NCBI GenBank assembly: GCA_023954375.1
Contig: JAMLIC010000022.1
Span: 62,001-126,000, forward strand
Reading direction: 5' to 3'
DNA length: 64,000 bases
DNA from: Planctomycetota bacterium
GTDB lineage: Bacteria; Planctomycetota; J058
The position numbers and the translations under genes were made by a program. Numbering within the stretch: the first letter of the stretch is position 1; every line of letters starts with the position of its first letter. Positions 31,801 through 39,572 of the stretch are shown here, in pieces. The notes beneath the pieces were generated by a model, which saw only the letters and a list, made by a program, of their open reading frames with translations, did not search any database and was not told the origin of the DNA.

Positions 31801-33618
31801 GGGCTCGAGCAGGAGGCCGAGCGGGCGTTCACGCGCGCGCTGGCCGACCTGCTGCGCGACCACGCCTACGCCCCGGCGCTGGCGGGCTACGCGCAGCACG
31901 ACGCCGGGCGGGCGCTCGCCGACCGCGTCGTGGAGCACCGGCTCGCCGGGCGCGCGCAGCGGGCGGAGGCGCTGGCGCGATGGCGCGACGCCTTCGCGCC
32001 GGCCCTCGCCGAGAGCGACGCCGCGCGGGCGGCCTACGCGCGGCGCGGCGCCGACGTGCGGGCGGGCCCGACGCCGCCCAAGGGGGTGGCGGGCCTGGAC
32101 GCGCTGGACCTCCTGCGGCTCGACCACGCGGTCCGGCTCCAGGGGGGCATGCTCACGCTGGTGGCGGCGCTCCTGGCGCTCCTGTTCCTCCGCTACGGCG
32201 CGCACGCGCGGCGCGACCTCGCGCGCATGAACGTCGTGGGGGCGCGGGCGCGCCTGCTGATGTGGGTCCAGCGGCCCTGGACGCGGCTGACCTACACGTG
32301 GCCGGCCTACATCTCGCTCTCGGACAAGCTGGCGTTCATCGCCCTGTACCTCGTCTACTTCGCGGCCCTGTCGGTGCAGGATGCCGGCCTGGACGTCCTC
32401 GCCGCCTTGCGCCGGGGGCACGAGCCGCTGCTCGCCGGCGTGCCGGCCGCGGGCGACGCCGTGCGGGGGCTGGGGGCGGGGTTGCAGGAGGTGGAGGAGG
32501 CCCCCGACCCGGCGCGCGCCTACGCGGTCGTATGGGCGCTGGTCGCGCGCGGCGAGACGGACCCGGCCGCCGCGGCGGCCGCGCTCGGGCTCGACCCGAG
32601 GCGGCGCGCCCCGGACCTGACGCTCTCGCGCTGCGAGGCCGCCTTGCGGGCCCGTGGGGGCGGGCGCGACCACCTGCTCCTGGCGGAGCTCGCCCTGGCG
32701 GGCGGGAGCGCGCCGGGCGCGGTGACCGCCTCGCTCGAGCGGGCGGCGCGCGACGCCGACCCGGAGGTCGCGGCCGCCGCGGCGCTCCTCGAGGGCGACC
32801 ACTCGCCCGCCGCGCGCGAGCGGCTCGCGGCGGCGTCGACGCGGCAGCGCGCCGCGCTCGAGTTCACGGGCGAGGTCGCGCGGCCGCTGGCGCCGCCGCC
32901 CTCGCCGGTCGAGCGCGACTGGCAGGTGGTGGGGCGGGCGCGCTGGTGGACCGCCGCGCCGAGCTACCTCCTGCGCAACCTGACGCAGCCGATCCACACC
33001 CGCGTCGACGCGTCGCTCCTGGCCTTCGAGGAGGCCTGGAGCGTGAACCTGGTCTTCTCCCGCCTGCGCAGCGACTCGTTCTTCCTCGTGCCCGCGTCGG
33101 TGCTCGTGCTGGTGATCGCGCTGCTCGTGCGCACGATGCGGCCGTTCGAGCCCCTGCAGCGCGACCTGCGGCCCGGGCCCGTCCTCTCGCTCCTGGGGCT
33201 CCTCGTCCCGGGGGTGCGCCAGATCAGCCTGGCGCGGACGGCGCGCGGGCTGCTCCTGCTCGCGCCGTTCCTCTACGTCAGCCAGGCGCTCGTCAACGCG
33301 CGCCACGGGGGGCTCGTGCCGGGGCTCCAGGAGCTGACGCGCTTCGACACGGCGGAGGTCGCCGCGCTCACGGGCGAGGTCGCGCCGGCCATCCGGATCA
33401 TCGAGACCCGCCACACGGCGGAGCTGGTGGGGCTCCTGTTGCTCATCTACCTGGCGCACGGCCTCGAGCTGCTCCAGGCGCGGCGGCGCTTCGCCCGGGC
33501 CGCCGCCGGGCCGGGCGCCCCCGCAGCGGCGCCGCCGGTGATCGTCCCGGTCGACAGCGAGCCGGTCCTGGACCCCCCGGCGGAGGGCCCGTTCGACCGC
33601 ACCGAGCCGGGGGGATGA
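28819..33618 (+). CDS. giant Ser/Thr kinase with PDZ and multiple membrane segments
   Basis: 1599 residues from GTG 28819. Residues about 24-45 hold a zinc-ribbon (CRPC...CPRC). The kinase domain (about 130-395) is complete: GKGGMGVVYEAW, ALKVM, IIHRDLKPSN (near 249), TDFGLAKDV, SPPYMPPEQAKGE. A membrane helix lies at about 416-438. A large region without known fold follows, then a PDZ-like domain at about 865-920 (GPAAQAGLRAGDVIVGV). Helical repeats and further hydrophobic segments lie near 1110, 1170, 1420, 1455-1495 and 1536. The PDZ and repeats are probably periplasmic or sensor modules that control the cytoplasmic kinase. The C terminus is Pro-rich. Confidence 0.85.
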   Translation: MTQKGESERRPALPPDSDLTILTCRPCAVDVSVEPGAPRRCPRCAGPLDRPSNVEGDAPERTLLEVRAPSSSASSASPGDLPPLARKRAAARSDLGALANTATQPGTHPSIARAREPEPGAPEAVRRVGQYELRRVLGKGGMGVVYEAWQPSLGRAVALKVMSAAEATDEELERFDREARAAARLQHPNIVPIYDVGAFEGRSYFTMDLVRGRTLQELARQGTLDPADAARIVARVCRAIHYAHEKGIIHRDLKPSNVLVDEQGEPHVTDFGLAKDVTDQSGLTLTGVAMGSPPYMPPEQAKGEFRRVDAQSDVYGLGTILYECLTGSPPFTGKSVYDIIAKVLVEEPVPPRRKAPAVPVDLETICLKALEKEKWRRYPTAEAMAQDLERHLAGRTIEAIRHGFTTRIGRGIERHRWQIVSALVPVAIAAGVIGYLVGGEPHLPAPPVAGPPVDADPGPIARAGQELGRAVEHLSALGGPTWRQVITSLDNLPADLPALRAVRLEVEPRLRDAPDARASWEVVRRLVDALATDPDVDPRDLAAAVSAWYGVSGPLAEVATAAVLAHRGAVQRDPACYRLALAGPRTPIDVDIVREAARSLGPLFQGDERAARAVAAVTSDAALAAAALRPDVVRLDATRTAVIGPGWVFPPVTWPGAPAVAGPPRPVARGLVGRGARDAPPTAPLVTGDGARVLVGWLRFLHVLDAETGGVVRRVRLPGAARGLQWHRSGRPRVRVWDGARVRDVLVGGLGGGLDGAVELRWLEERRGAELERPVSPLDLLPAGDAPAIDELRRVAFASFPALDDRLDVFAEHVRRDRDGAPVHDVRVARVLRLEGRPALGLTLSLSPEPDAALAFSAARDPRSEPIAARVVDVSGPAAQAGLRAGDVIVGVERARGTGSTQLELRVRRGGAEHLLRLRLPWPPVDLAALGAEAAGLAARDGDPNPWHLALAAGLRPAGTPPGPEAAALARAAALSPHLGPVERVELGCFLDERGLEQEAERAFTRALADLLRDHAYAPALAGYAQHDAGRALADRVVEHRLAGRAQRAEALARWRDAFAPALAESDAARAAYARRGADVRAGPTPPKGVAGLDALDLLRLDHAVRLQGGMLTLVAALLALLFLRYGAHARRDLARMNVVGARARLLMWVQRPWTRLTYTWPAYISLSDKLAFIALYLVYFAALSVQDAGLDVLAALRRGHEPLLAGVPAAGDAVRGLGAGLQEVEEAPDPARAYAVVWALVARGETDPAAAAAALGLDPRRRAPDLTLSRCEAALRARGGGRDHLLLAELALAGGSAPGAVTASLERAARDADPEVAAAAALLEGDHSPAARERLAAASTRQRAALEFTGEVARPLAPPPSPVERDWQVVGRARWWTAAPSYLLRNLTQPIHTRVDASLLAFEEAWSVNLVFSRLRSDSFFLVPASVLVLVIALLVRTMRPFEPLQRDLRPGPVLSLLGLLVPGVRQISLARTARGLLLLAPFLYVSQALVNARHGGLVPGLQELTRFDTAEVAALTGEVAPAIRIIETRHTAELVGLLLLIYLAHGLELLQARRRFARAAAGPGAPAAAPPVIVPVDSEPVLDPPAEGPFDRTEPGG

Positions 33619-33640
33619 GCGAGAATCGGTGGGACCGCTT

Positions 33641-33655
33641 TCTCCGGAACGGAGA
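33641..33655 (+). promoter_or_regulatory. small hairpin over the nadA ribosome-binding site
   Basis: TCTCCG-GAA-CGGAGA; the right arm overlaps the start of the purine-rich ribosome site GGAGAGGGGG (33651-33660) ten bases before the nadA GTG. It could reduce translation when folded. Short and unconfirmed. Confidence 0.3.
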
Positions 33656-33664
33656 GGGGGCACG

Positions 33665-34630
33665 GTGACGACGACGCTGATCCGCGACGACCTCGAGCTG
33701 GAGATCGACCGGCTGCGCCAGGAGCGCAACGCCGTGATCCTGGCGCACTTCTACCAGCAGGCCGAGATCCAGGACCTCGCCGACCACGTCGGCGACAGCC
33801 TGCAGCTCTCGCGGCAGGCGGCGAAGACGACGGCGGACGTGATCGTCTTCGCCGGGGTCAAGTTCATGGCCGAGACGGCCAAGATTTTGAACCCCGGGCG
33901 GACGGTCGTGCTGCCCGACCTCGAGGCCGGCTGCTCGCTCGTCGACGGCTGCCCGCCAGAGAAGTTCCGCGCCTGGCGCGCGCAGTGGCCGGACGCCCTG
34001 GTCGTGACCTACATCAACTCGAGCATCGAGCTCAAGGCGATGAGCGACTACACCTGCACGTCGTCGAACGCGCGGCAGGTGATCGAGGCGATCCCGCGCG
34101 ACCGGCCGGTGATCTTCGCGCCCGACAAGAACCTCGGCGCCTACCTGGCCAAGGTCACCGGGCGCGAGCTCATCCTCTGGCCGGGCTCGTGCATGGTCCA
34201 CGAGGTGTTCAGCGACAGGCAGGTGGTGCTGCTCAAGGACGAGCACCCCGACGCCCCGGTGCTCGCGCACCCCGAGTGCGAGGAGCGCGTCCTGCGCCAC
34301 GCCGACTACATCGGCTCGACGGCCGGGATCCTCGAGTTCGCGCGCAAGAGCGACCGGCAGAGGTTCCTCGTCGGCACCGAGGCGAACATCATCCACGCGA
34401 TGAAGAAGGCGGCGCCCGACAAGGAGTTCATCCCGATCCCCACGCTCTCCGGCTGCGCCTGCAACGAGTGCCCGCACATGAAGCGCAACACGGTGGTCAA
34501 GCTGCGCGACTGCCTGCGCGACCTGCGGCCGGAGATCACCGTGCCCGAGGACCTGCGTCTGCAGGCCCTGCGGCCGATCGAGGCCATGTTCCGGGTGTGC
34601 GACGGGGCGGTGCCGACGCGGGGGGATTGA
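33665..34630 (+). CDS. nadA: quinolinate synthase A
   Basis: 321 residues from GTG 33665. NadA condenses iminosuccinate with dihydroxyacetone phosphate to quinolinate in de novo NAD synthesis, using an oxygen-sensitive [4Fe-4S] cluster. Three pseudo-symmetric domains are evident. Cluster cysteines are present: C90 in EAGCSL, C176 in PGSCMVHE, and one of C264/C266/C269 in SGCACNECPHM. Substrate-site sequences HFYQ, YINSS, SNA and TEANIIH are conserved. No nadB or nadC is adjacent. It follows the giant kinase gene by 46 bases but probably is an independent function. Confidence 0.96.
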   Translation: MTTTLIRDDLELEIDRLRQERNAVILAHFYQQAEIQDLADHVGDSLQLSRQAAKTTADVIVFAGVKFMAETAKILNPGRTVVLPDLEAGCSLVDGCPPEKFRAWRAQWPDALVVTYINSSIELKAMSDYTCTSSNARQVIEAIPRDRPVIFAPDKNLGAYLAKVTGRELILWPGSCMVHEVFSDRQVVLLKDEHPDAPVLAHPECEERVLRHADYIGSTAGILEFARKSDRQRFLVGTEANIIHAMKKAAPDKEFIPIPTLSGCACNECPHMKRNTVVKLRDCLRDLRPEITVPEDLRLQALRPIEAMFRVCDGAVPTRGD

Positions 34631-34661
34631 CAGCGCCCACCGCGTGTCGTGCTGAGCGAGA

Positions 34662-34732
34662 ACGGTCACCGAGGACGCCGAGAGGTCTTTCAAGACGAGG
34701 CTCTGGGTGTCCTCGGTGTCCTCGGTGACCGT
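34662..34732. repeat. 15-base inverted repeat downstream of nadA
   Basis: Arms ACGGTCACCGAGGAC (34662-34676) and GTCCTCGGTGACCGT (34718-34732), perfectly complementary, 41 bases apart. The right arm is preceded by a tandem extra copy of TCCTCGGTG. The loop contains GTCTTTCAAGAC, a smaller perfect inverted repeat. It may terminate nadA or be a transposable-element footprint. The rest of the 270-base gap before the exporter genes (34733-34900) shows nothing I recognise. Confidence 0.6.
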
Positions 34733-34900
34733 CATCTACTCGTCAGATCAATCGGTCAGCGCGGTGAGGCACCTGCCGCGGGCCTGGGGCCCTCTCCCGG
34801 TCAGTGGACGTCTCCGACCCCCTTTGGCGACCTTCCTCTGTCCCTGCCGGCCTCCTGGAATGGGGACGCCGCCCCGGGCGTTGCGCGGACAGGAGACCGC

Positions 34901-36028
34901 ATGGAGAGGGGGGCGCGTCGCGTCGTGCTGGTCCTGGCCGCTGCCGGGCTCGTGGGCGGCGGCCTGTGGGCCGCCCTGCGGCCGCCGCCGCTCGAGCGCC
35001 GGCACGTCGTGTCGGCCGGCGAGGTCGTCGCCGAGGCGCTCGGCACGGGGACGCTCGAGGCGCGCGTCGGGGTGATGGTCGCCCCGGAGGTCACCGGCCG
35101 CCTGGTCGAGGTGACCGTCGATGAGGGCGACCCGGTGAAGGCGGGCGACCTCCTCCTGCGCGTGGACGACACGGAGCTCCAGCGGCAGGTCCTCATGGCC
35201 GCGGCCGACCTGCAGGCAGCCGAGGCGAGCCTGGCCCGCGCGACGGCCGAGACGACCCGGGCTCAGGCCGTCGCCGACGCGGCCGCGCGCGAGCTGGCGC
35301 GCGTCCGCGAGCTCGCCGCGCGCACGATCCTCCCGGCCGCCGACCTCGACCGGGCGACGGACGCGCACGCCGTCGCGGACGCGGGCCTGGCCGCCGCACG
35401 CGCGGGCGCCGCCGAGGCCTCGCGCCGGCAGGAGGCGGCCGCGCAGGGCCTGGCCGTACGGGAGGCGCGCCTCGCGGAGAGCCGCGTGCGGAGCCCCGTC
35501 GACGGGCTGGTCGTGCGCCGCCTGCGCGAGCCCGGCGACGTGGTGATCGCCGGCGGCCCGGTGCTCTCGATCGTGGCCACACGGGAGATGTGGGTCCGCG
35601 CCTGGGTCGACGAGTCGGAGCTCCCGCGGCTGGCCCCGGGCCTGCCGGCGCGCGTCGTCTTCCGGGCGGAGCCCGGGCGCGACCTCCCCGGCGTCGTCGC
35701 GCGCGTCGGCCGCGAGGTGGACCGCGAGACGCGCGAGGTGCTCGTGGACGTGCGGGTGGAGGCGCTGCCCGCGGCCTGGGCGGTCGGCCAGCGGGCGGAC
35801 GTGTTCATCACGGTCGCTCGGGCCCGGGCCGAGGTCGTCCTGCCGGTCGAGCTCCTCACCTGGCGCGGCGGCGCCGTCGGCGCGCACGTCCTCGAGGGCG
35901 CGCGCGCGCGCTGGCGGCCGCTCGCGCTGGGCCTCCGCGGCGCGTCCGGCGTCGAGGTGCGCGAGGGGCTGGCGGCCGGTGACGTGGTCGTGGGGGCGCC
36001 CGGGGGGGGCGCGGGGCCGGGCCCGTGA
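34901..36028 (+). CDS. HlyD/DevB-type periplasmic adaptor of an ABC exporter
   Basis: 375 residues from ATG 34901, with AGGAGA five bases upstream. One N-terminal membrane anchor (VVLVLAAAGLVGGGLWAAL). Then a lipoyl half (MVAPEVTGRLVEVTVDEGDPVKAGDLLL), a long alpha-helical hairpin at about 85-185 and the second lipoyl half (ESRVRSPVDGLVVRRLREPGD). Beta-barrel and membrane-proximal domains follow (MWVRAWVDESELPRL...). It bridges the inner-membrane transporter to an outer-membrane channel. It is the first of three overlapping genes (adaptor, permease, ATPase), the DevBCA order. No TolC homologue is in the window; substrate unknown. Confidence 0.88.
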   Translation: MERGARRVVLVLAAAGLVGGGLWAALRPPPLERRHVVSAGEVVAEALGTGTLEARVGVMVAPEVTGRLVEVTVDEGDPVKAGDLLLRVDDTELQRQVLMAAADLQAAEASLARATAETTRAQAVADAAARELARVRELAARTILPAADLDRATDAHAVADAGLAAARAGAAEASRRQEAAAQGLAVREARLAESRVRSPVDGLVVRRLREPGDVVIAGGPVLSIVATREMWVRAWVDESELPRLAPGLPARVVFRAEPGRDLPGVVARVGREVDRETREVLVDVRVEALPAAWAVGQRADVFITVARARAEVVLPVELLTWRGGAVGAHVLEGARARWRPLALGLRGASGVEVREGLAAGDVVVGAPGGGAGPGP

Positions 36029-37239
36029 ACCTGGCGCTGCGCGACGTGCGGCACGGGGTCGGCCGCTTCGGCCTCACCGCCCTGGGGATCGGCATGCTGC
36101 TCATGGTCGTCATGGGCATGGGCGGCATCTACCGGGGGATCGTGGAGGACGCGGTGCTCCTCGTGGACCGCGTCGGGGCCGACGTGTGGGTGGTCCAGCG
36201 CGACACCCGCGGCCCCTTCGCCGAGCAGTCGCGCGTGCCGCCCCGCCTCGTCCGGCGCCTCGAGGCGGTCCCGGGCGTCGCCGACGCGCGCGGGTTCGTC
36301 TACCACACGGTCCAGCGCGAGCACGCGGGGCGCCCGCTCCGCCTCGCCGTCGTGGGCCTCGACTGGCCCGAGGACCGCGGCGAGTGGGTGCCGCTCGTCG
36401 CCGGGCGCCCCCTCCAGCAGGGCCACCTCGAGCTCGTCGCCGACCGCTCGCTCGGGCTGGCCCTCGGCGAGCGGGTGCGCCTCGGGCGGGAGGTCCACGT
36501 CGTCGTCGGCATCAGCGCCGGGATGATCTCCTCCGCGGGCGACGGGGTGGCGTTCCTGAGCGCCAGCGACGCCCTGGCGCTCGCGGCCGACGTGCCCCCC
36601 GAGCACGTGCGCCTCGAGCGCGCGGCGCGCCGCGCCCGCGCGGGGCGGCTGGAGCTCGCCCTCGTCCGGCCCGAGCTCCTCGCGCAGGCCGACGCGACCG
36701 CCGGCGCGCTGCCCGCGCTCCCGCCGCCCTCGCTGTCTGCCGCGCTCGTGCGCCTCCGCCCGGGCGTGTCGGCGCAGGAGGTCGCGGCCGTGATCGACGG
36801 CTGGGCCGACGTGCGGGCGCTCACGGCCGACGAGCAGCGCGCGCTCCTCCTCGGGGGGAGCGTCGCCAAGGTCCGCGCGCAGATCGGGCTGTTCCGGGCC
36901 CTGCTCACGGTGATCGCCGCGATCGTCATGGCGCTGATCCTCTACACGCTCACGCTCGACAAGCTCCACGCGATCGCGCTGCTCAAGCTGATCGGCGCGC
37001 CGACGCGGGTCGTCCTCGGGCTGATCCTCCAGCAGGCGCTGCTCCTCGGGGCGCTCGGCTACGGGGTGGCGCTCGCGGCGGGCGCGTGGCTGTTCCCGCG
37101 CTTCCCGCGGCGCGTGATCCTCACGCCGGAGGACCTGGTGGCGCTCGCGGCCGTCGTCCTGTGCATCTCCATCGCGGCGAGCGCGCTCGGGGTGGCCCGC
37201 GCCCTGCGCGTCTCGCCCGCGGAGGCGCTCGCCGCATGA
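36025..37239 (+). CDS. DevC/FtsX-type ABC transporter permease
   Basis: 404 residues; GTG 36025 overlaps the adaptor stop. Four membrane helices as in MacB/DevC permeases: one at about 15-40 (TALGIGMLLMVVMGMGGIY), then a large periplasmic domain (about 45-285), then three C-terminal helices from about 295 (LLTVIAAIVMALILYTLTLD, LILQQALLLGALGYGVALAAG, VVLCISIAASALGVARAL). The LxALxLIGAP-like segment HAIALLKLIGAPTRVVLG is the FtsX-domain coupling region. It works with the ATPase encoded next by mechanotransmission rather than classic transport. Confidence 0.87.
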   Translation: MNLALRDVRHGVGRFGLTALGIGMLLMVVMGMGGIYRGIVEDAVLLVDRVGADVWVVQRDTRGPFAEQSRVPPRLVRRLEAVPGVADARGFVYHTVQREHAGRPLRLAVVGLDWPEDRGEWVPLVAGRPLQQGHLELVADRSLGLALGERVRLGREVHVVVGISAGMISSAGDGVAFLSASDALALAADVPPEHVRLERAARRARAGRLELALVRPELLAQADATAGALPALPPPSLSAALVRLRPGVSAQEVAAVIDGWADVRALTADEQRALLLGGSVAKVRAQIGLFRALLTVIAAIVMALILYTLTLDKLHAIALLKLIGAPTRVVLGLILQQALLLGALGYGVALAAGAWLFPRFPRRVILTPEDLVALAAVVLCISIAASALGVARALRVSPAEALAA

Positions 37240-37958
37240 TCGACGCGCCCGCGCTGGAGACGCACGCCCTGCGCAAGGAGTACGGGAGCGGGGAGACGCG
37301 GGTCGTGGCGATGACCGACATCTCGCTGCGGGTGGCCCGCGGCGAGGTCGTGGCCCTCCTGGGGCCGAGCGGCTCGGGGAAGTCGACGTTGCTCACCGCC
37401 GTGGGGCTGATCAGCCCGCCCGACGCGGGCCGGGTCGTGATCGGCGGCGAGGTGGTCCTCGATGGGACCCGGGCGCTCGTGGACCTCGCCGCGTTCCGCC
37501 GCCGCCATCTCGGCTTCGTCTTCCAGCGGTCGAACCTGATCCCCTTCCTCACGGCGCGCGAGAACGTGCAGCTGGCGCTCGAGCTGGACGGCGTGAGCGC
37601 CCGCGCGGCGCGAGGCCGCGCCGAGTCGCTCCTGGAGGAGCTGGGGGTGGGTGACCGCGCGGGGCACCTGCCGGCCGCGCTCTCCGGAGGCCAGCAGCAG
37701 CGCGTCGCCGTGGCCCGGGCGCTGGCCAACCAGCCCGCGCTCATCCTGGCGGACGAGCCGACGGCCGCCCTCGATGGGGCGCGCGGGCGCCAGGTGATGG
37801 AGCTCTTCGCCCGCGTGGCCCACGAGCGCGGGGCCGCGGCCGTCGTGGTCACCCACGACCACCGGGCGCTCGACGTGTTCGACACGATCTACGAGATGGA
37901 GGACGGCCGGCTGCGCCGCGCCGACCGGCCGCCCCCGCACCCGCACCCGGCCGGCTGA
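37236..37958 (+). CDS. DevA/LolD-type ABC transporter ATPase
   Basis: 240 residues from ATG 37236 (ATGA overlap with the permease). Walker A GPSGSGKST, Q-loop FVFQRSNLIPFLTARENV, signature LSGGQQQRVAVARAL, Walker B LILADEPTAALD and H-loop VVVTHD are all intact. It powers the DevB-DevC export complex. The C terminus is His/Pro-rich (PPPHPHPAG), possibly metal-binding or just low complexity. The operon ends here; 166 bases with no recognised element follow. Confidence 0.93.
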   Translation: MIDAPALETHALRKEYGSGETRVVAMTDISLRVARGEVVALLGPSGSGKSTLLTAVGLISPPDAGRVVIGGEVVLDGTRALVDLAAFRRRHLGFVFQRSNLIPFLTARENVQLALELDGVSARAARGRAESLLEELGVGDRAGHLPAALSGGQQQRVAVARALANQPALILADEPTAALDGARGRQVMELFARVAHERGAAAVVVTHDHRALDVFDTIYEMEDGRLRRADRPPPHPHPAG

Positions 37959-38124
37959 CCCCGGTCCGCCCGCGGGCCTTCCCTCCCCGTGCCGGGTTCC
38001 ACTCCGTGGGGTGATCGCCGCCCGAGAGGAGTGGCGCCAGAGTGTAGGGCCCGCGGCGCCGGGGAACGAGGTCGAGGGCCGTCCGCGGCCCATGCGGGCT
38101 CGAGCGGCTATCCTGGAGGGGACC

Positions 38125-38440
38125 ATGAGGGATGACGCGTTCGCGGCTCGGATCGGGCGAGCGCTAGGGTCGAACCGGACGGTCACCCTGGACCAACTTC
38201 CGAGCGGGGGTCCCCTGGACCTGCTGCACCTGCGGGCCTCGGTCGCCGAGCTCCGCCGCGACGAGACGGCGATGGTCGATTGTCGTCTCTCGGTCTCGGA
38301 GGCGAGCTGGCGCGAGCTCGTTGCGCTCGCGGCCGAGCTCCGCGCGGAGGGGCAGGAGGTCAGTCAGCCCAGGCGAGCTCGCCAGGCTCCTGCTCGAGCG
38401 TGGAGTCGACGCCCTTCGTCAGGCGCGACGGACCGGTTGA
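38125..38440 (+). pseudogene. small gene frameshifted by a 4-base tandem duplication
   Basis: ATG 38125 has GGAGGGG upstream. The literal frame runs to 38508 (127 residues), but after residue about 79 it becomes Arg/Pro-rich and non-protein-like. At 38360-38367 the sequence TCAGTCAG is a tandem duplication. Removing one TCAG joins LRAEGQEV to SPGELARLLLERGVDALRQ and ends at TGA 38438-38440, giving a coherent helical protein of about 102 residues. The restored protein resembles small DNA-binding or antitoxin-like proteins in size and helix pattern, but I cannot assign a family. Base usage is less GC-extreme than in the flanking operons, hinting at acquisition. Confidence 0.6.
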
Positions 38441-38500
38441 CGCGCGCACCTGTACCCGACCAGCGGCTCGACCTGACGGGTGCGCATCGGGGGCGTCCGG

Positions 38501-39490
38501 ATGGCTGACCGAGGTGGTGGCGACCTCGGCGCGAAGGACGTCGTCGAGGCGCTCTCGCCCGAGCAACGAGAGCGACTGGAGCGCCTGCGCCACCATCCGT
38601 TGCCGTTGGAGCCGGGCATCGCACCGCTCGTCGCCCTCCTCTGGTGGCACGGGATCCCGACCTGGGGGTCGTGCGAGGGGCACGTCGAACATGGCAGCGG
38701 CCCATGGGTCGGGGTCGGATCCGAGGCCGCGCTCGACTCCCACCCCGAGCTTGCTCCGAGCTCGCGCGCGGAGGGTCTGCGCGCGGCCCTGAAGCTGGCT
38801 GCTGTCCTCCGCGCGTTCTACTCGCGGCGCGAGGCGCATCCCGTGACCTCGTTGCACCTGATGTTCTCCCCGGCTGCCGAGGAGTTCGGCTTCTGCGAGC
38901 TGCGCTCGCACGGCTCCTCCGTCCTCGGGCTCTCCTCGTGCATCCCTCGGGATCAGGAGGCCGAGCTCGTCCTCGCGATGCAGGACGAGCTGCGCGCGTT
39001 CGGTCTGTTTCTGCGGACGCAACCGCGCGGGATCGCGACTCCGGCGGTCGAGCCGGGTGACCTCCTGGGAGGCGAGGACTCGCCATCCCGACCGCTCGTC
39101 GAGCAGGCGGCGACGGCCCTGGCGGCGAGTGGCTTCGCGGTGGTCCGCTGGAGCGAGGGGCGTGTGACCGAACCGGGCTCCGAGGCCCCTTCGATCGAGT
39201 TCAACGCCGCCTCGCGCCAGCCGATCGCGGCGGACTCGCGCCTCGTGCTCCAGGAGAACGTGCGCCAGATCCTCGCGCTCCAGGGGCGAGCGGCCCGCGC
39301 GCCGCGACCGGGCTCCCTGGCCGAGCTCCTCGGGCGGCTCCACGTCGACTACGCGCCCGGTCCGCGGACGTCCTTCCTCCTCGGCCCTCAGGGTCGTGAG
39401 ATCATCCGCATCCTCGACGCTGAGGCGCGGGCGAACGTCATTCGCCGAGCGCGGCGGAACTTCCGGCAACTCCTGGACTCGTCAGCGTAG
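38501..39490 (+). CDS. hypothetical protein with a TWGSCEGH motif
   Basis: 329 residues from ATG 38501; GTG 38480 is possible. Residues about 45-70 read LLWWHGIPTWGSCEGHVEHG, similar to the 'GIxTxxSCxGH' motif of several phage- and plasmid-encoded proteins of unknown function. Two further segments look folded (LAAVLRAFYSRREAHP, REIIRILDAEARANVIRRARRN). No membrane segment or signal peptide. Wobble positions contain more A and T than the adjacent exporter and ketosynthase genes, which suggests transfer together with the broken small gene before it. Function unknown. Confidence 0.6.
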   Translation: MADRGGGDLGAKDVVEALSPEQRERLERLRHHPLPLEPGIAPLVALLWWHGIPTWGSCEGHVEHGSGPWVGVGSEAALDSHPELAPSSRAEGLRAALKLAAVLRAFYSRREAHPVTSLHLMFSPAAEEFGFCELRSHGSSVLGLSSCIPRDQEAELVLAMQDELRAFGLFLRTQPRGIATPAVEPGDLLGGEDSPSRPLVEQAATALAASGFAVVRWSEGRVTEPGSEAPSIEFNAASRQPIAADSRLVLQENVRQILALQGRAARAPRPGSLAELLGRLHVDYAPGPRTSFLLGPQGREIIRILDAEARANVIRRARRNFRQLLDSSA

Positions 39491-39572
39491 GGGCGTCCAC
39501 CCATCGACGGCGGTCTCGATCTCCACGCCGCTGTCTTGTCGGTCGTTCATCAGCGGGTGATCCTCAGCGTCC

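Noticed and set aside
28495..33729. A 1744-residue minus-strand ORF opposite the giant kinase
   Set aside because: Same reason: the plus strand encodes clear kinase and PDZ motifs, the minus frame none.
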